The notes under the pieces: generated by a model | Database searches by the model: none | Seen by the model: only the letters and a program-made list of their open reading frames with translations | What the model was told of the DNA's origin: nothing | Assembly (NCBI GenBank): GCA_007129775.1 | Contig: SKUV01000128.1 | Coordinates: 1-8,967, forward strand | Direction: 5' to 3' | Length of the DNA stretch: 8,967 nt | DNA from: Paracoccaceae bacterium | GTDB lineage: Bacteria > Pseudomonadota > Alphaproteobacteria > Rhodobacterales > Rhodobacteraceae | Translations under genes and position numbers: made by a program | In this document: piece by piece, positions 1-6,019 of the stretch | Position numbering within the stretch: position 1 is the first letter of the stretch | How the letters are laid out: each line of letters opens with the position of its first letter

Positions 1-5
1 CGGGC

Positions 6-80
6 CGGGGGCTGCGCCCCCGCCCCTCGCCGCGGTGCGCGCAGCCCGGCCCCGCCGCGCGGCTGTTGCGCCAGCTCGCG
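6..80 (-). terminator. GC-rich hairpins after the SPFH-nfeD operon
   Basis: Just past the nfeD stop codon, on the minus strand, bases 80-56 can form an interrupted stem: CGCG and GCTG pair with CAGC and CGCG around a 6-base loop. Farther on, bases 6-12 and 16-22 form a perfect 7-bp stem (CGGGGGC / GCCCCCG) with a 3-base loop. Neither is followed by a T-run, so intrinsic termination is uncertain. In such GC-rich DNA, hairpins also arise by chance. I see no gene in 1-86. Confidence 0.3.
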
Positions 81-86
81 TGCCGG

Positions 87-371
87 TCAGTCGTCGTTGA
101 TGTCGCGGGTGATGATCTTGGTCTGGCCCTTGCGCACGCCGACCAGCACGCGCAGCAGAGCCCATGCGATCAGCGCCAGAACCGCCGTCACCAGCAACCC
201 GTTGGACAGGTTGTTGCCGATCCATTCGGCCGGCCATATACCGGACCATAGCACCAGCCCCGTGCCGACCGAGCCGAGCGCGATGCCCACGAAAATATAG
301 CCCGGCAGCAGCAGTTCCAGAATAGCGATGGCCATGCCGGCTGCCACCCAGACCCACCACAGCTCGGCCAT
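87..371 (-). CDS. Short NfeD-family membrane protein
   Basis: Small integral membrane protein of 94 residues, the usual partner of SPFH proteins such as QmcA/stomatin. NfeD-type proteins sit in the inner membrane and are thought to help assemble or anchor the SPFH oligomer. Hydrophobic segments lie at about residues 5-22, 25-44 and 57-78, and the segment around ELLLPGYIF (19-27) is typical of the family. The tail after the last membrane segment is short and charged (VRKGQ ... RDINDD), so the cytoplasmic OB-fold domain of longer NfeD/YbbK proteins (about 150 residues in E. coli YbbK) is absent. Its start codon overlaps the SPFH gene's stop by one base (TGATG), implying translational coupling and a shared operon. 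Family assignment is firm; the molecular role is inferred from family context. Confidence 0.85.
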   Translation of the reverse strand: MAELWWVWVAAGMAIAILELLLPGYIFVGIALGSVGTGLVLWSGIWPAEWIGNNLSNGLLVTAVLALIAWALLRVLVGVRKGQTKIITRDINDD

Positions 372-1258
372 CAGCCCCGCCCTTTCAGCATCTTGAAGGC
401 GTCGGCGAAGGCATCGAGCGCCTGTGCCGGCACGAAGACAGTTTGTTTGCCAGCGCCTTCGCCGACCTTGGTCAGCGCCTCGACCTGCTTGAGCGCGACC
501 TGATACTGCGCCGCCTCCAGCCCGTTGTCCTTGATCGCCGTGGCGATGACGGATGTGGCATAGGCTTCGGCCTCGGCCAGCACGCGCCGTGCCTTGGCCT
601 CCTGCTCGGCGGCGTAAAGATCGCCGTCGGCCTTGAGTTCCACCGCGCGTTTGAGGCCCTCGGCCTCGGTCACCTGCGCCCGGCGCGCCCGTTCGGCGTT
701 GAGCTGCTGCAGCATCGCCGCCCGCGTCGCCTCGTCGAGATTGACGTCGAGCAGTTCCGCCCGCGTCACCTCGATCCCCCAGTCATCGACCACGTTTTCC
801 AGCGACTGGCGGATATTGTTGGTCAGCCGGGCACGGTTGGTCTGGACCTCGTCGAGTTCCATCGAGCCCAGTTCGGACCGCACGATCCCCGCCACCGTGG
901 TCGAGATCGCGGCGTCGACGTCGCGGATGCGGTAGACCGTCCGCTCCGGCGCCATGATCCGGTAGAAGACGCTGGTTTCCACCTGCACCAGCACGTTGTC
1001 GGCGGTGATCGCATCCTGCCGCGAATTGGGCAACTGGCGTTCGAGGACGGAGACCTTGTGCTTCACGCTGTCCAGAAACGGCACGATGAAGTTCAGGCCC
1101 GGCCCCAGGACCTTTTTCAACTGGCCGAAGCGTTCGACCACATGCTTTTCCGACTGCGGCACGATCCGCACGCCCAGAAACAGCGAAATGATGATGAAAA
1201 GCGCGATCAGAAGAATGATCAGGTTGCCGCCGACAATATCGTTGATCTCGCCGCCCAT
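371..1258 (-). CDS. qmcA: SPFH/band 7 domain membrane protein (QmcA/stomatin-like)
   Basis: Membrane-anchored scaffold of the stomatin/prohibitin/flotillin/HflK (SPFH) superfamily, 295 residues. It probably forms large ring-like oligomers that organise membrane microdomains or modulate membrane proteases. A single N-terminal hydrophobic segment spans about residues 11-30 (LIILLIALFIIISLFLGV). The SPFH domain follows at about 30-190, with family-typical stretches RIVPQSEKHVVERFG (31-45) and LGPGLNFIVPFLD (51-63). A long Ala/Glu/Arg-rich helix at about 175-240 probably forms a coiled coil. I chose the ATG at 1258 because AAAGGGA stands 5 bases upstream and the protein then begins directly before the membrane anchor. 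The upstream ATG at 1318 would add 20 unlikely residues and overlap the candidate promoter. It is followed immediately by the NfeD gene, the classical pairing. The symbol qmcA is by similarity to the E. coli QmcA-YbbK pair. Confidence 0.88.
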   Translation of the reverse strand: MGGEINDIVGGNLIILLIALFIIISLFLGVRIVPQSEKHVVERFGQLKKVLGPGLNFIVPFLDSVKHKVSVLERQLPNSRQDAITADNVLVQVETSVFYRIMAPERTVYRIRDVDAAISTTVAGIVRSELGSMELDEVQTNRARLTNNIRQSLENVVDDWGIEVTRAELLDVNLDEATRAAMLQQLNAERARRAQVTEAEGLKRAVELKADGDLYAAEQEAKARRVLAEAEAYATSVIATAIKDNGLEAAQYQVALKQVEALTKVGEGAGKQTVFVPAQALDAFADAFKMLKGRG

Positions 1259-1263
1259 GCGTA

Positions 1264-1270
1264 TCCCTTT
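1264..1270 (-). promoter_or_regulatory. Shine-Dalgarno site setting the SPFH gene start
   Basis: On the minus strand AAAGGGA ends 5 bases before the ATG at 1258. This supports that start over the in-frame ATG codons at 1291 and 1318, which lack a comparable site. Confidence 0.6.
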
Positions 1271-1288
1271 CGATGCGAAAACTCCCGC

Positions 1289-1318
1289 CATATAGGCCGC
1301 GCGCGAGCGGTTTTGCAA
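1289..1318 (-). promoter_or_regulatory. Candidate sigma-70 promoter for the SPFH-nfeD operon
   Basis: On the minus strand, TTGCAA (1318-1313) and TATATG (1294-1289) are 18 bases apart, resembling -35 and -10 boxes. Transcription would start near 1282, leaving a leader of roughly 24 bases that carries the ribosome-binding site. The region is AT-richer than its surroundings. The -10 box lacks the conserved final T, so this is a candidate only. Confidence 0.4.
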
Positions 1319-1358
1319 CGACGGGATAGGGGCCGGGATGGGGGGCGGCGCGCGAGAC

Positions 1359-1367
1359 TGCTATATT
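1359..1367 (+). promoter_or_regulatory. Candidate extended -10 promoter of dinB
   Basis: TGCTATATT reads as an extended -10 element (TGn followed by TATATT, 5 of 6 to TATAAT). No -35-like hexamer lies 16-18 bases upstream, which the TGn extension could compensate for. The element ends 10 bases before the dinB ATG at 1378, so transcription would begin at or within a few bases of the start codon. No LexA site of the alphaproteobacterial GTTC-N7-GTTC type is visible in 1259-1377. Confidence 0.35.
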
Positions 1368-1377
1368 GCCGCTTGCC

Positions 1378-2664
1378 ATGCCCGACTCGCCCGGAAATAC
1401 GGCCCTTTGCCGCGATTGTCTGACGGTTCAGCCGCCTGCGCGGCGTTGTGCGTCCTGCGGCGGGCTGCGGATGCTGGCCCATCCCGAAGTGTTCGACCTC
1501 GGCATCGCCCATATGGATTGCGATGCCTTCTATGCCAGCGTCGAGAAACGCGACAATCCTCAGTTGCGCGACAAGCCGGTGATCGTGGGCGGCGGGCGGC
1601 GTGGCGTGGTGTCGACCGCCTGCTATATCGCGCGCATTCATGGCGTGCGCTCGGCCATGCCGATGTTTCAGGCGCTGCGCCTGTGCCCCGAGGCGGTGGT
1701 GGTCCGCCCGCGCGGCGCGGTCTATGCGGAGGTGTCGCGCGCCATTCGTGCGATGATGGCGGAACTGACCCCGGCGGTGGAGCCGCTGTCGCTGGACGAG
1801 GCGTTTCTGGACCTGCGCGGCACCGCGCGGCTGCATGGCGCGCCGCCGGCTGTGCTGCTGGCCGGGCTGATCCGGCGGATGGAGACGGAGCTTGGCCTGT
1901 CCGGCTCGGTCGGGCTGTCGCACAACAAGTTTCTGGCCAAGATCGCCTCGGATCTCGACAAGCCGCGCGGTTTCGCGGTGATCGGCCGGGCCGAGACCGA
2001 GGCGTTCCTCGGCCCCCGGCCCGTCAGCCTGATCTGGGGCGTGGGCGCGGTGGGTCGGGCCGGGCTGGAGGCCGCGGGCATCCGCACCTTCGACGACCTG
2101 CGGCGCTGGAGTGTGGAGGATCTGGCCGCGCGCTTCGGCAATCAGGGGCTGCGGCTGTGGCAGCTTGCGCGCGGGCAGGATGCGCGCCGGATCTCGGCGG
2201 ATGCGCCGGTCAAGTCGATCTCGAACGAGACCACTTTTGCCGAGGATATCGCCGATCCCGAATTGCTGGACGGCCATATCTGGCGGCTGGCGGAGAAGGT
2301 GGCCGACCGGGCCAAGGCGAAGGATATCGCCGGGCGGGTGGTGACGCTGAAGCTGAAAAGCCCTGATTTCCGGCTGCTCACCCGGCGGGCCAGCCTGCGC
2401 GAGCCGACGCAACTGGCCGATACGCTTTATCGGGCGGCGCGCGGGCTGTTCGATGCCGCCGGTTTCGATGCGAAAGGCGCGCCGCGGGCGTGGCGGCTGA
2501 TCGGCGTGGGGCTGTCGGATCTTGCCCCGGCGGCGGGGGCCGATCTGACGGCCGACCTTCTCGACCCCGGGGCCGCGGCGCGGGCCCGGGCCGAACGCGC
2601 GACCGATGCCATTCGCGCGCGGTTCGGGCCGGATGCGATCATCAAGGGCCGCGCGCTGCGTTGA
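1378..2664 (+). CDS. dinB: DNA polymerase IV (Y-family) with N-terminal Cys4 motif
   Basis: Error-prone translesion DNA polymerase of the DinB family, 428 residues. An N-terminal extension carries CRDC (11-14) and CASC (24-27), a zinc-ribbon-like Cys4 motif absent from E. coli DinB. The palm follows with MDCDAFYASVE: metal ligands D47 and D49, and a Tyr steric gate at Y52. PLSLDEAFLDL supplies D140 and E141. SHNKFLAKIASDLDKP (181-196) and the helix-hairpin-helix region (about 218-260) follow. The little-finger domain begins near KSISNETTF (279-287). I see no QxxLF-type clamp-binding motif; the C-terminus reads FGPDAIIKGRALR. The ATG at 1378 is preferred over the in-frame TTG at 1366, which falls within the likely -10 box. 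No Shine-Dalgarno sequence precedes the ATG, in keeping with a leaderless message. It is divergent from the SPFH operon. Confidence 0.93.
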   Translation: MPDSPGNTALCRDCLTVQPPARRCASCGGLRMLAHPEVFDLGIAHMDCDAFYASVEKRDNPQLRDKPVIVGGGRRGVVSTACYIARIHGVRSAMPMFQALRLCPEAVVVRPRGAVYAEVSRAIRAMMAELTPAVEPLSLDEAFLDLRGTARLHGAPPAVLLAGLIRRMETELGLSGSVGLSHNKFLAKIASDLDKPRGFAVIGRAETEAFLGPRPVSLIWGVGAVGRAGLEAAGIRTFDDLRRWSVEDLAARFGNQGLRLWQLARGQDARRISADAPVKSISNETTFAEDIADPELLDGHIWRLAEKVADRAKAKDIAGRVVTLKLKSPDFRLLTRRASLREPTQLADTLYRAARGLFDAAGFDAKGAPRAWRLIGVGLSDLAPAAGADLTADLLDPGAAARARAERATDAIRARFGPDAIIKGRALR

Positions 2665-2672
2665 GCGGGCCG

Positions 2673-2692
2673 GCGCCGGCATCGGCCGGTGC
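2673..2692 (+). terminator. Hairpin downstream of dinB
   Basis: Eight bases after the dinB stop, GCGCCGGC (2673-2680) pairs with GCCGGTGC (2685-2692) around an ATCG loop, with one G-U pair. The left arm is also part of a 12-bp perfect palindrome (GCCGGCGCCGGC, 2669-2680). No T-tract follows, so it may stabilise the 3' end or act as a weak terminator. Confidence 0.4.
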
Positions 2693-2718
2693 GCGCGAAC
2701 GTGATGGCGGAAAACCGC

Positions 2719-2744
2719 GGAACCGCGGGCGGGGGCTGGCCGTT
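2719..2744 (+). promoter_or_regulatory. EcfG-like promoter motif before the OmpA lipoprotein gene
   Basis: GGAAC (2719-2723) and CGTT (2741-2744) are separated by 17 bases. This fits the GGAAC-N16/17-CGTT pattern known for EcfG, the general stress sigma factor of many Alphaproteobacteria. Transcription would start near 2752, giving a leader of about 43 bases. No good sigma-70 pair is seen in this gap. Some Rhodobacteraceae lack the PhyR-EcfG system, so the match could be chance or serve another ECF sigma factor. Confidence 0.35.
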
Positions 2745-2794
2745 GAACCGGTGGATGCGGTAGTCTGCGGGCAACTCAAACGGAGGCATGAGTC

Positions 2795-3439
2795 ATGCAC
2801 CTGAAATTTCCGATTATCCTTGGCCTTGGCGCGACCCTCGTTCTGACCGGCTGCATGGCGACCGACGGCGATCGGGCGCGCTCCGGCGCGATTACCGGTG
2901 CGGCTGCCGGCGCGGTGCTGGGCGCGGCCACCGGGTCGGGCAGTTCCGACTCGCTGCGGCGGGCTGCAGTGGGCGGCGTCGTTGGCGGCATCGCCGGCGG
3001 CGCGATCGGCACCATGCTGGACCGTCAGGCGCAGGAGCTGAACCGCGACATGGGCAGCAATGTCGATGTGGTCAACACCGGCTCGCAACTGATCGTGACG
3101 ATGCCGCAGGATATCCTGTTCGCCACCGACAGTGCGGCGCTGCGCCCCGATCTGCAGAACGATCTGCGGGTTCTGGCCAGCAGCCTGCAACGCTATCCCG
3201 ACAGCCGGGTGACGGTGATCGGGCATACCGACAGCACCGGCAGTGCGAGCTACAACCAGACGCTTTCGGAGCGCCGTGCCGGTGCCGTGGCCGCCGTCCT
3301 GCGCAACAGCGGCGTGCCGGCATGGCGCGTAACGGCGGTGGGCCGCGGCCAGACCCAGCCCGTGGCCAGCAACGCCACCGCCGAGGGCCGGCAGCAGAAC
3401 CGCAGGGTGGAAATCGTGATCACCCCGATCCAGAGCTGA
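2795..3439 (+). CDS. OmpA-family peptidoglycan-binding lipoprotein with glycine zipper
   Basis: Predicted lipoprotein of 214 residues linking a membrane to the cell wall. A short signal peptide ends in the lipobox LTGC, with C20 as the lipidated residue. The residue after it is Met, not Asp, consistent with outer-membrane sorting by the E. coli rule. Residues about 30-75 are Gly/Ala-rich with spaced glycines (GAITGAAAGAVLGAATG, then GGVVGGIAGGAIG), a glycine-zipper membrane segment. The OmpA C-terminal domain covers about 105-212: FATDSAALRP, then GHTDSTGSASYNQTLSERRA. D146 and R161 match, in spacing, the diaminopimelate-binding pair of E. coli OmpA. The layout resembles E. coli YiaD. GGAGG at 2782-2786 lies 8 bases before the ATG at 2795; the closer ATG at 2788 is in another frame. 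It appears to be a single-gene unit. Confidence 0.9.
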   Translation: MHLKFPIILGLGATLVLTGCMATDGDRARSGAITGAAAGAVLGAATGSGSSDSLRRAAVGGVVGGIAGGAIGTMLDRQAQELNRDMGSNVDVVNTGSQLIVTMPQDILFATDSAALRPDLQNDLRVLASSLQRYPDSRVTVIGHTDSTGSASYNQTLSERRAGAVAAVLRNSGVPAWRVTAVGRGQTQPVASNATAEGRQQNRRVEIVITPIQS

Positions 3440-3448
3440 TCGCGGCGG

Positions 3449-3475
3449 GCGGCCGGTTCCGGGTGAACGGGCCGC
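3449..3475 (+). terminator. Strong hairpin after the OmpA lipoprotein gene
   Basis: Nine bases past the stop codon, GCGGCCGGTTC (3449-3459) faces GAACGGGCCGC (3465-3475). Ten of 11 positions pair around a CGGGT loop. The trailing bases are TTCAGGTTGG, only a poor T-tract. Position and stem strength favour a terminator between convergent genes. Confidence 0.5.
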
Positions 3476-3533
3476 TTCAGGTTGGTGAAACGGGTGGGGC
3501 AGAGCGCAGCGCCCGCAGCGCAAACGCAGAAAG

Positions 3534-3596
3534 CGCTTGGCGCGGCTGCCCTCCGCCCCGCCGTTACACAAAGGTGGCTTGGCGCCGCTACCTTCC
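3534..3596. repeat. Imperfect 20-bp direct repeat in the convergent gap
   Basis: Bases 3534-3553 and 3577-3596 both read GCTTGGCGCnGCTnCCnTCC, matching at 17 of 20 positions, 43 bases apart. The second copy runs into the last codons of kdgK and covers its stop. Around it, on the minus strand, GGTAGC and GCCACC (3593-3588 and 3579-3574) can form a short stem followed by TTTGTGT, a possible weak terminator for the kdgK operon. I see no gene in 3440-3587. It may be part of a small dispersed intergenic repeat, which one window cannot establish. Confidence 0.4.
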
Positions 3597-4532
3597 CGGC
3601 GCCGTGGATGGCAGGGCCTTGGGGACAAGGGCGCCGCGATGGCCGATGACGCGCGCGCTCAGGTCATGGGCGGTGCGGATCGCGTCGGCGCAAGCATCCC
3701 CGCCGAGCATCGCCGCCAGAAACCCGGCGTTGAAGCTGTCGCCGGCGGCGGTCGTGTCCACCGGTTGCACGCGCGCCAGCCCCTCGACCACGCCGGCCCC
3801 CGTCGCGCCGCCGAAATGGATCGGCCCGCCCGCGTTCTTGACCACCACCTGCCCCGCGCCGCAGCGCAGATAGCGCGCGCAGGTCGCCGCGGGATCGCAA
3901 TCTCCGAAATGAGCGGCCTCGTCGTCGAAACTGGGCAGGACCAGATCGGCTTGCCCGGCCATCGCCTGAACCGCCGCACCCATGGAGGCCGTATCGGGCC
4001 AGAGCCTCGGGCGCAGGTTCGTGTCGAAAACGACCGTCGCGCCGCCGGCCCGCGCGCGCTCCAGCGCGGCCATCAGATGGGCGCGCCCCTCCGCGGGCAG
4101 GATCGCCAGCGTGATGCCCGACAGATAGAGAATGCGCGCGCCCCCGAGCGCGCGCGCCAGCGCGGCCGGATCGTCGGCAAGGCCGCGTGCTGCCGATGTG
4201 TCGCGCCAGTAGCTGAAGCTGCGCTCGCCCGCCGTCAGGGTGATCGCGTAAAGCCCGATCTCACGCGCGGGGTCGCGGCCCACATGGGCGGTTTCGATCC
4301 CCGCATCTTGCAGAAAGCCGAGCATCCGGTCCGAAAACGGCCCCGTGCCCACGCGCGAGACATAGCCAACCCGCCACGGCGCCGGCAGCAGCCTGCGCAG
4401 ATACCAAGCGGTGTTCAGCGTGTCGCCGGCGATGCCCAGTCGCCATGTCTCGGGCGTCTCGGCCTGCGACATCTCCACCATCGCCTCGCCGATGGACAGG
4501 ATCAGCCCCGGGGTGATGCTGGTCTTGGCCAT
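3588..4532 (-). CDS. kdgK: 2-keto-3-deoxygluconate kinase (PfkB family)
   Basis: Sugar kinase of the ribokinase/PfkB family, 314 residues, predicted to phosphorylate 2-keto-3-deoxygluconate (KDG) with ATP to KDPG, the Entner-Doudoroff aldolase substrate. The start LSIGEAMVEM and the substrate loop GDTLNTAWYL (36-45) have the G-D-T-x-N form typical of KDG kinases. YWRDTSAAR (109-117) and DTNLRPRLW (170-178) are likewise KDG-kinase-like. DTTAAGDSFNAGFL (259-272) is the PfkB C-terminal signature, with D265 as catalytic base. The ATG at 4532 fits the family N-terminus; upstream in-frame codons reaching to 4700 lie inside uxaA. It begins 11 bases after the uxaA stop with only a weak ribosome-binding site, so it probably depends on translation of uxaA. 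Last gene of the hexuronate operon. A 2-keto-3-deoxygalactonate or fructose kinase is less likely given the neighbours. Confidence 0.9.
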   Translation of the reverse strand: MAKTSITPGLILSIGEAMVEMSQAETPETWRLGIAGDTLNTAWYLRRLLPAPWRVGYVSRVGTGPFSDRMLGFLQDAGIETAHVGRDPAREIGLYAITLTAGERSFSYWRDTSAARGLADDPAALARALGGARILYLSGITLAILPAEGRAHLMAALERARAGGATVVFDTNLRPRLWPDTASMGAAVQAMAGQADLVLPSFDDEAAHFGDCDPAATCARYLRCGAGQVVVKNAGGPIHFGGATGAGVVEGLARVQPVDTTAAGDSFNAGFLAAMLGGDACADAIRTAHDLSARVIGHRGALVPKALPSTAPGR

Positions 4533-4543
4533 TCCCGGCGGGC

Positions 4544-6019
4544 TCAGAGCGTCGCGCCGATCTGCCAGGGCACGAATTCGTGGTCGCCCAGCCCCAGCGC
4601 CTCGGATTTCGTGGCTTGCCCCGAGGCCGCAGCGAGGATCAGCGCCACGATCTGGCGTGCCTTGTCCTCCAGGCTGACGCCGGTCAGCACATCGCCGCAA
4701 TCGAGATCCATGTCATCGGGCATCGCCGCGAAGAGTTTGGAGTTCGTGGCAAGTTTCAGCGTCGGCGCCGGTTTGGAGCCGAAGGCCGAGCCGCGCCCGG
4801 TGGTGAACACGATCAGTTGCGCGCCGCCGGCGATTTGCCCGGTGACGGAGGCCGGATCATAGCCGGGCGTGTCCATGAAGGTCAGCCCCGGCGCGGTGAT
4901 CGGCGCGCCGTAGTCGAGAACCGCATTGAGCGGGGTCCGACCGCCTTTCGACACCGCCCCGAGCGATTTTTCGAGGATCGTCGTCAGCCCGCCGGCCTTG
5001 TTGCCGGGGCTTGGGTTGTTGTCGAGCGTGGCACCGTTCCTGGCGGTGTAGTCCTCCCACCAGCGGATTTTCTGCATCAGCTGTTCGGCCACTTCGGGCG
5101 TCGCCGCGCGGGCGATCAGCAGATCCTCGGCGCCGTAGATCTCGGAGGTTTCCGACAGCACCACCGCCGCGCCCTGTGCGGCCAGCATGTCGCTGGCCAG
5201 CCCCAGCGCGGGGTTGGCCGTGATGCCGGAAAAGCCGTCCGAGCCGCCGCATTGCAGCCCGATCCTGAGCGCCGAGGCCGGGGCCGGGGCGCGGGTGATG
5301 GCGTTTACCTCGGGCAGGAGCGCGCGCACCTTGGCCTTGATCGCGTCGATCGTGGCTCGGGTGCCGCCTGTCTCCTGAATGGTCAGGCCGTGGAATCGCG
5401 CTGCCGCGCCCAGTTCCTGCTTCATCCGGGCGATCTGCATCACCTCGCAGCCCAGCCCCACGAACAGCGCAGCGCCCACATTGGGATGGCCCGCATGGCC
5501 GGTCAGCACCCGGCTGAGGGCGCGAAAACCCTCGCCGCTGTCGGCCATGCCGCAGCCCGAGCCATGGGCGAAGGCCGCAACCCCGTCGACATTGGGAAAG
5601 GCGTCGAGCGTGCCCTCGCGCGTCAGTTCATCGGCGGCGCGACGGATCACCGTGGCCGAGCAATTCACTGTCGCCACCAGCGCGATGTAATTGCGTGTGC
5701 CTACCTGCCCGCCGTCGCGGTGATAGCCCTGAAACGCCAGTTCCGGCCCGCGCCAGAGGTCCAGCGCGGCCTGCGCTGCTGCCAGCGCCTCGCCCGGGCG
5801 CACCCGGTTGGGATGGGCCCCGAAGCCGAGGTTGTGGCTGTGCACATGGGCGCCCTCGGCGATATCCTCGGTCGCATAGCCGATGATCTGGCCGTATTTC
5901 AGCACCGCCGCGCCTTTCGCGACGCCACGGCGCGCGATCTTGTGGCCGGCAGAGGCGATGCCCCGTTCGGTCAGGATCGCCACGGAATCCTCGGGATGCA
6001 GCACCATCGGTTCAGCCAT
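4544..6019 (-). CDS. uxaA: Altronate dehydratase
   Basis: Full-length UxaA/GarD-family dehydratase of 491 residues, predicted to convert D-altronate to 2-keto-3-deoxygluconate and water. The N-terminal SAF-like domain spans about 8-95 and contains HVHSHNLGFG (58-67). The large C-terminal domain carries the conserved stretches GYHRDGGQVGTRNYI (98-112), NCSATV (119-124), FAHGSGCGM (150-158), GLGCEV (188-193), LQCGGSDGFSG (255-265) and DNNPSPGNKAGG (333-344), including cysteines probably involved in metal binding. Both domains are fused in one chain, unlike some relatives that split them. A GGAGGG ribosome-binding site 8 bases upstream supports the ATG at 6019. The start overlaps the end of the reductase gene by 8 bases, indicating one message. 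Galactarate dehydratase (GarD) is a related family, but kdgK, uxaC and the reductase next door favour altronate. Confidence 0.92.
   Translation of the reverse strand: MAEPMVLHPEDSVAILTERGIASAGHKIARRGVAKGAAVLKYGQIIGYATEDIAEGAHVHSHNLGFGAHPNRVRPGEALAAAQAALDLWRGPELAFQGYHRDGGQVGTRNYIALVATVNCSATVIRRAADELTREGTLDAFPNVDGVAAFAHGSGCGMADSGEGFRALSRVLTGHAGHPNVGAALFVGLGCEVMQIARMKQELGAAARFHGLTIQETGGTRATIDAIKAKVRALLPEVNAITRAPAPASALRIGLQCGGSDGFSGITANPALGLASDMLAAQGAAVVLSETSEIYGAEDLLIARAATPEVAEQLMQKIRWWEDYTARNGATLDNNPSPGNKAGGLTTILEKSLGAVSKGGRTPLNAVLDYGAPITAPGLTFMDTPGYDPASVTGQIAGGAQLIVFTTGRGSAFGSKPAPTLKLATNSKLFAAMPDDMDLDCGDVLTGVSLEDKARQIVALILAAASGQATKSEALGLGDHEFVPWQIGATL

Noticed and set aside
1366..1377. TTG at 1366 as the dinB start
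   Set aside because: It overlaps the likely -10 element and has no ribosome-binding site; the ATG at 1378 is four codons downstream in frame.
1259..1377. LexA/SOS box in the divergent gap upstream of dinB
   Set aside because: No GTTC or GAAC half-site is present in this stretch, so SOS control through this gap is not supported.
443..1423. Open frame of 326 codons on the plus strand, opposite the SPFH gene
   Set aside because: Antisense to a clear SPFH protein, crosses the divergent promoter region and shows no domain.
1219..2682. Open frame of 487 codons on the minus strand, opposite dinB
   Set aside because: It spans dinB and the divergent promoter gap and overlaps the start of the SPFH gene. 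The translation is Arg/Pro/His-rich without motifs.
2642..3628. Open frame on the minus strand, opposite the OmpA lipoprotein
   Set aside because: The plus-strand frame has a lipobox, a glycine zipper and an OmpA domain; the minus frame is low-complexity.
2788..3873. ATG at 2788 as an alternative start near the lipoprotein ribosome-binding site
   Set aside because: It lies only 1 base after GGAGG and opens a different, motif-free frame. The ATG at 2795 has ideal spacing and gives a proper signal peptide.
3537..4862. Open frame of 441 codons on the plus strand, opposite kdgK
   Set aside because: Antisense to a kinase with complete PfkB motifs, and no family features of its own.
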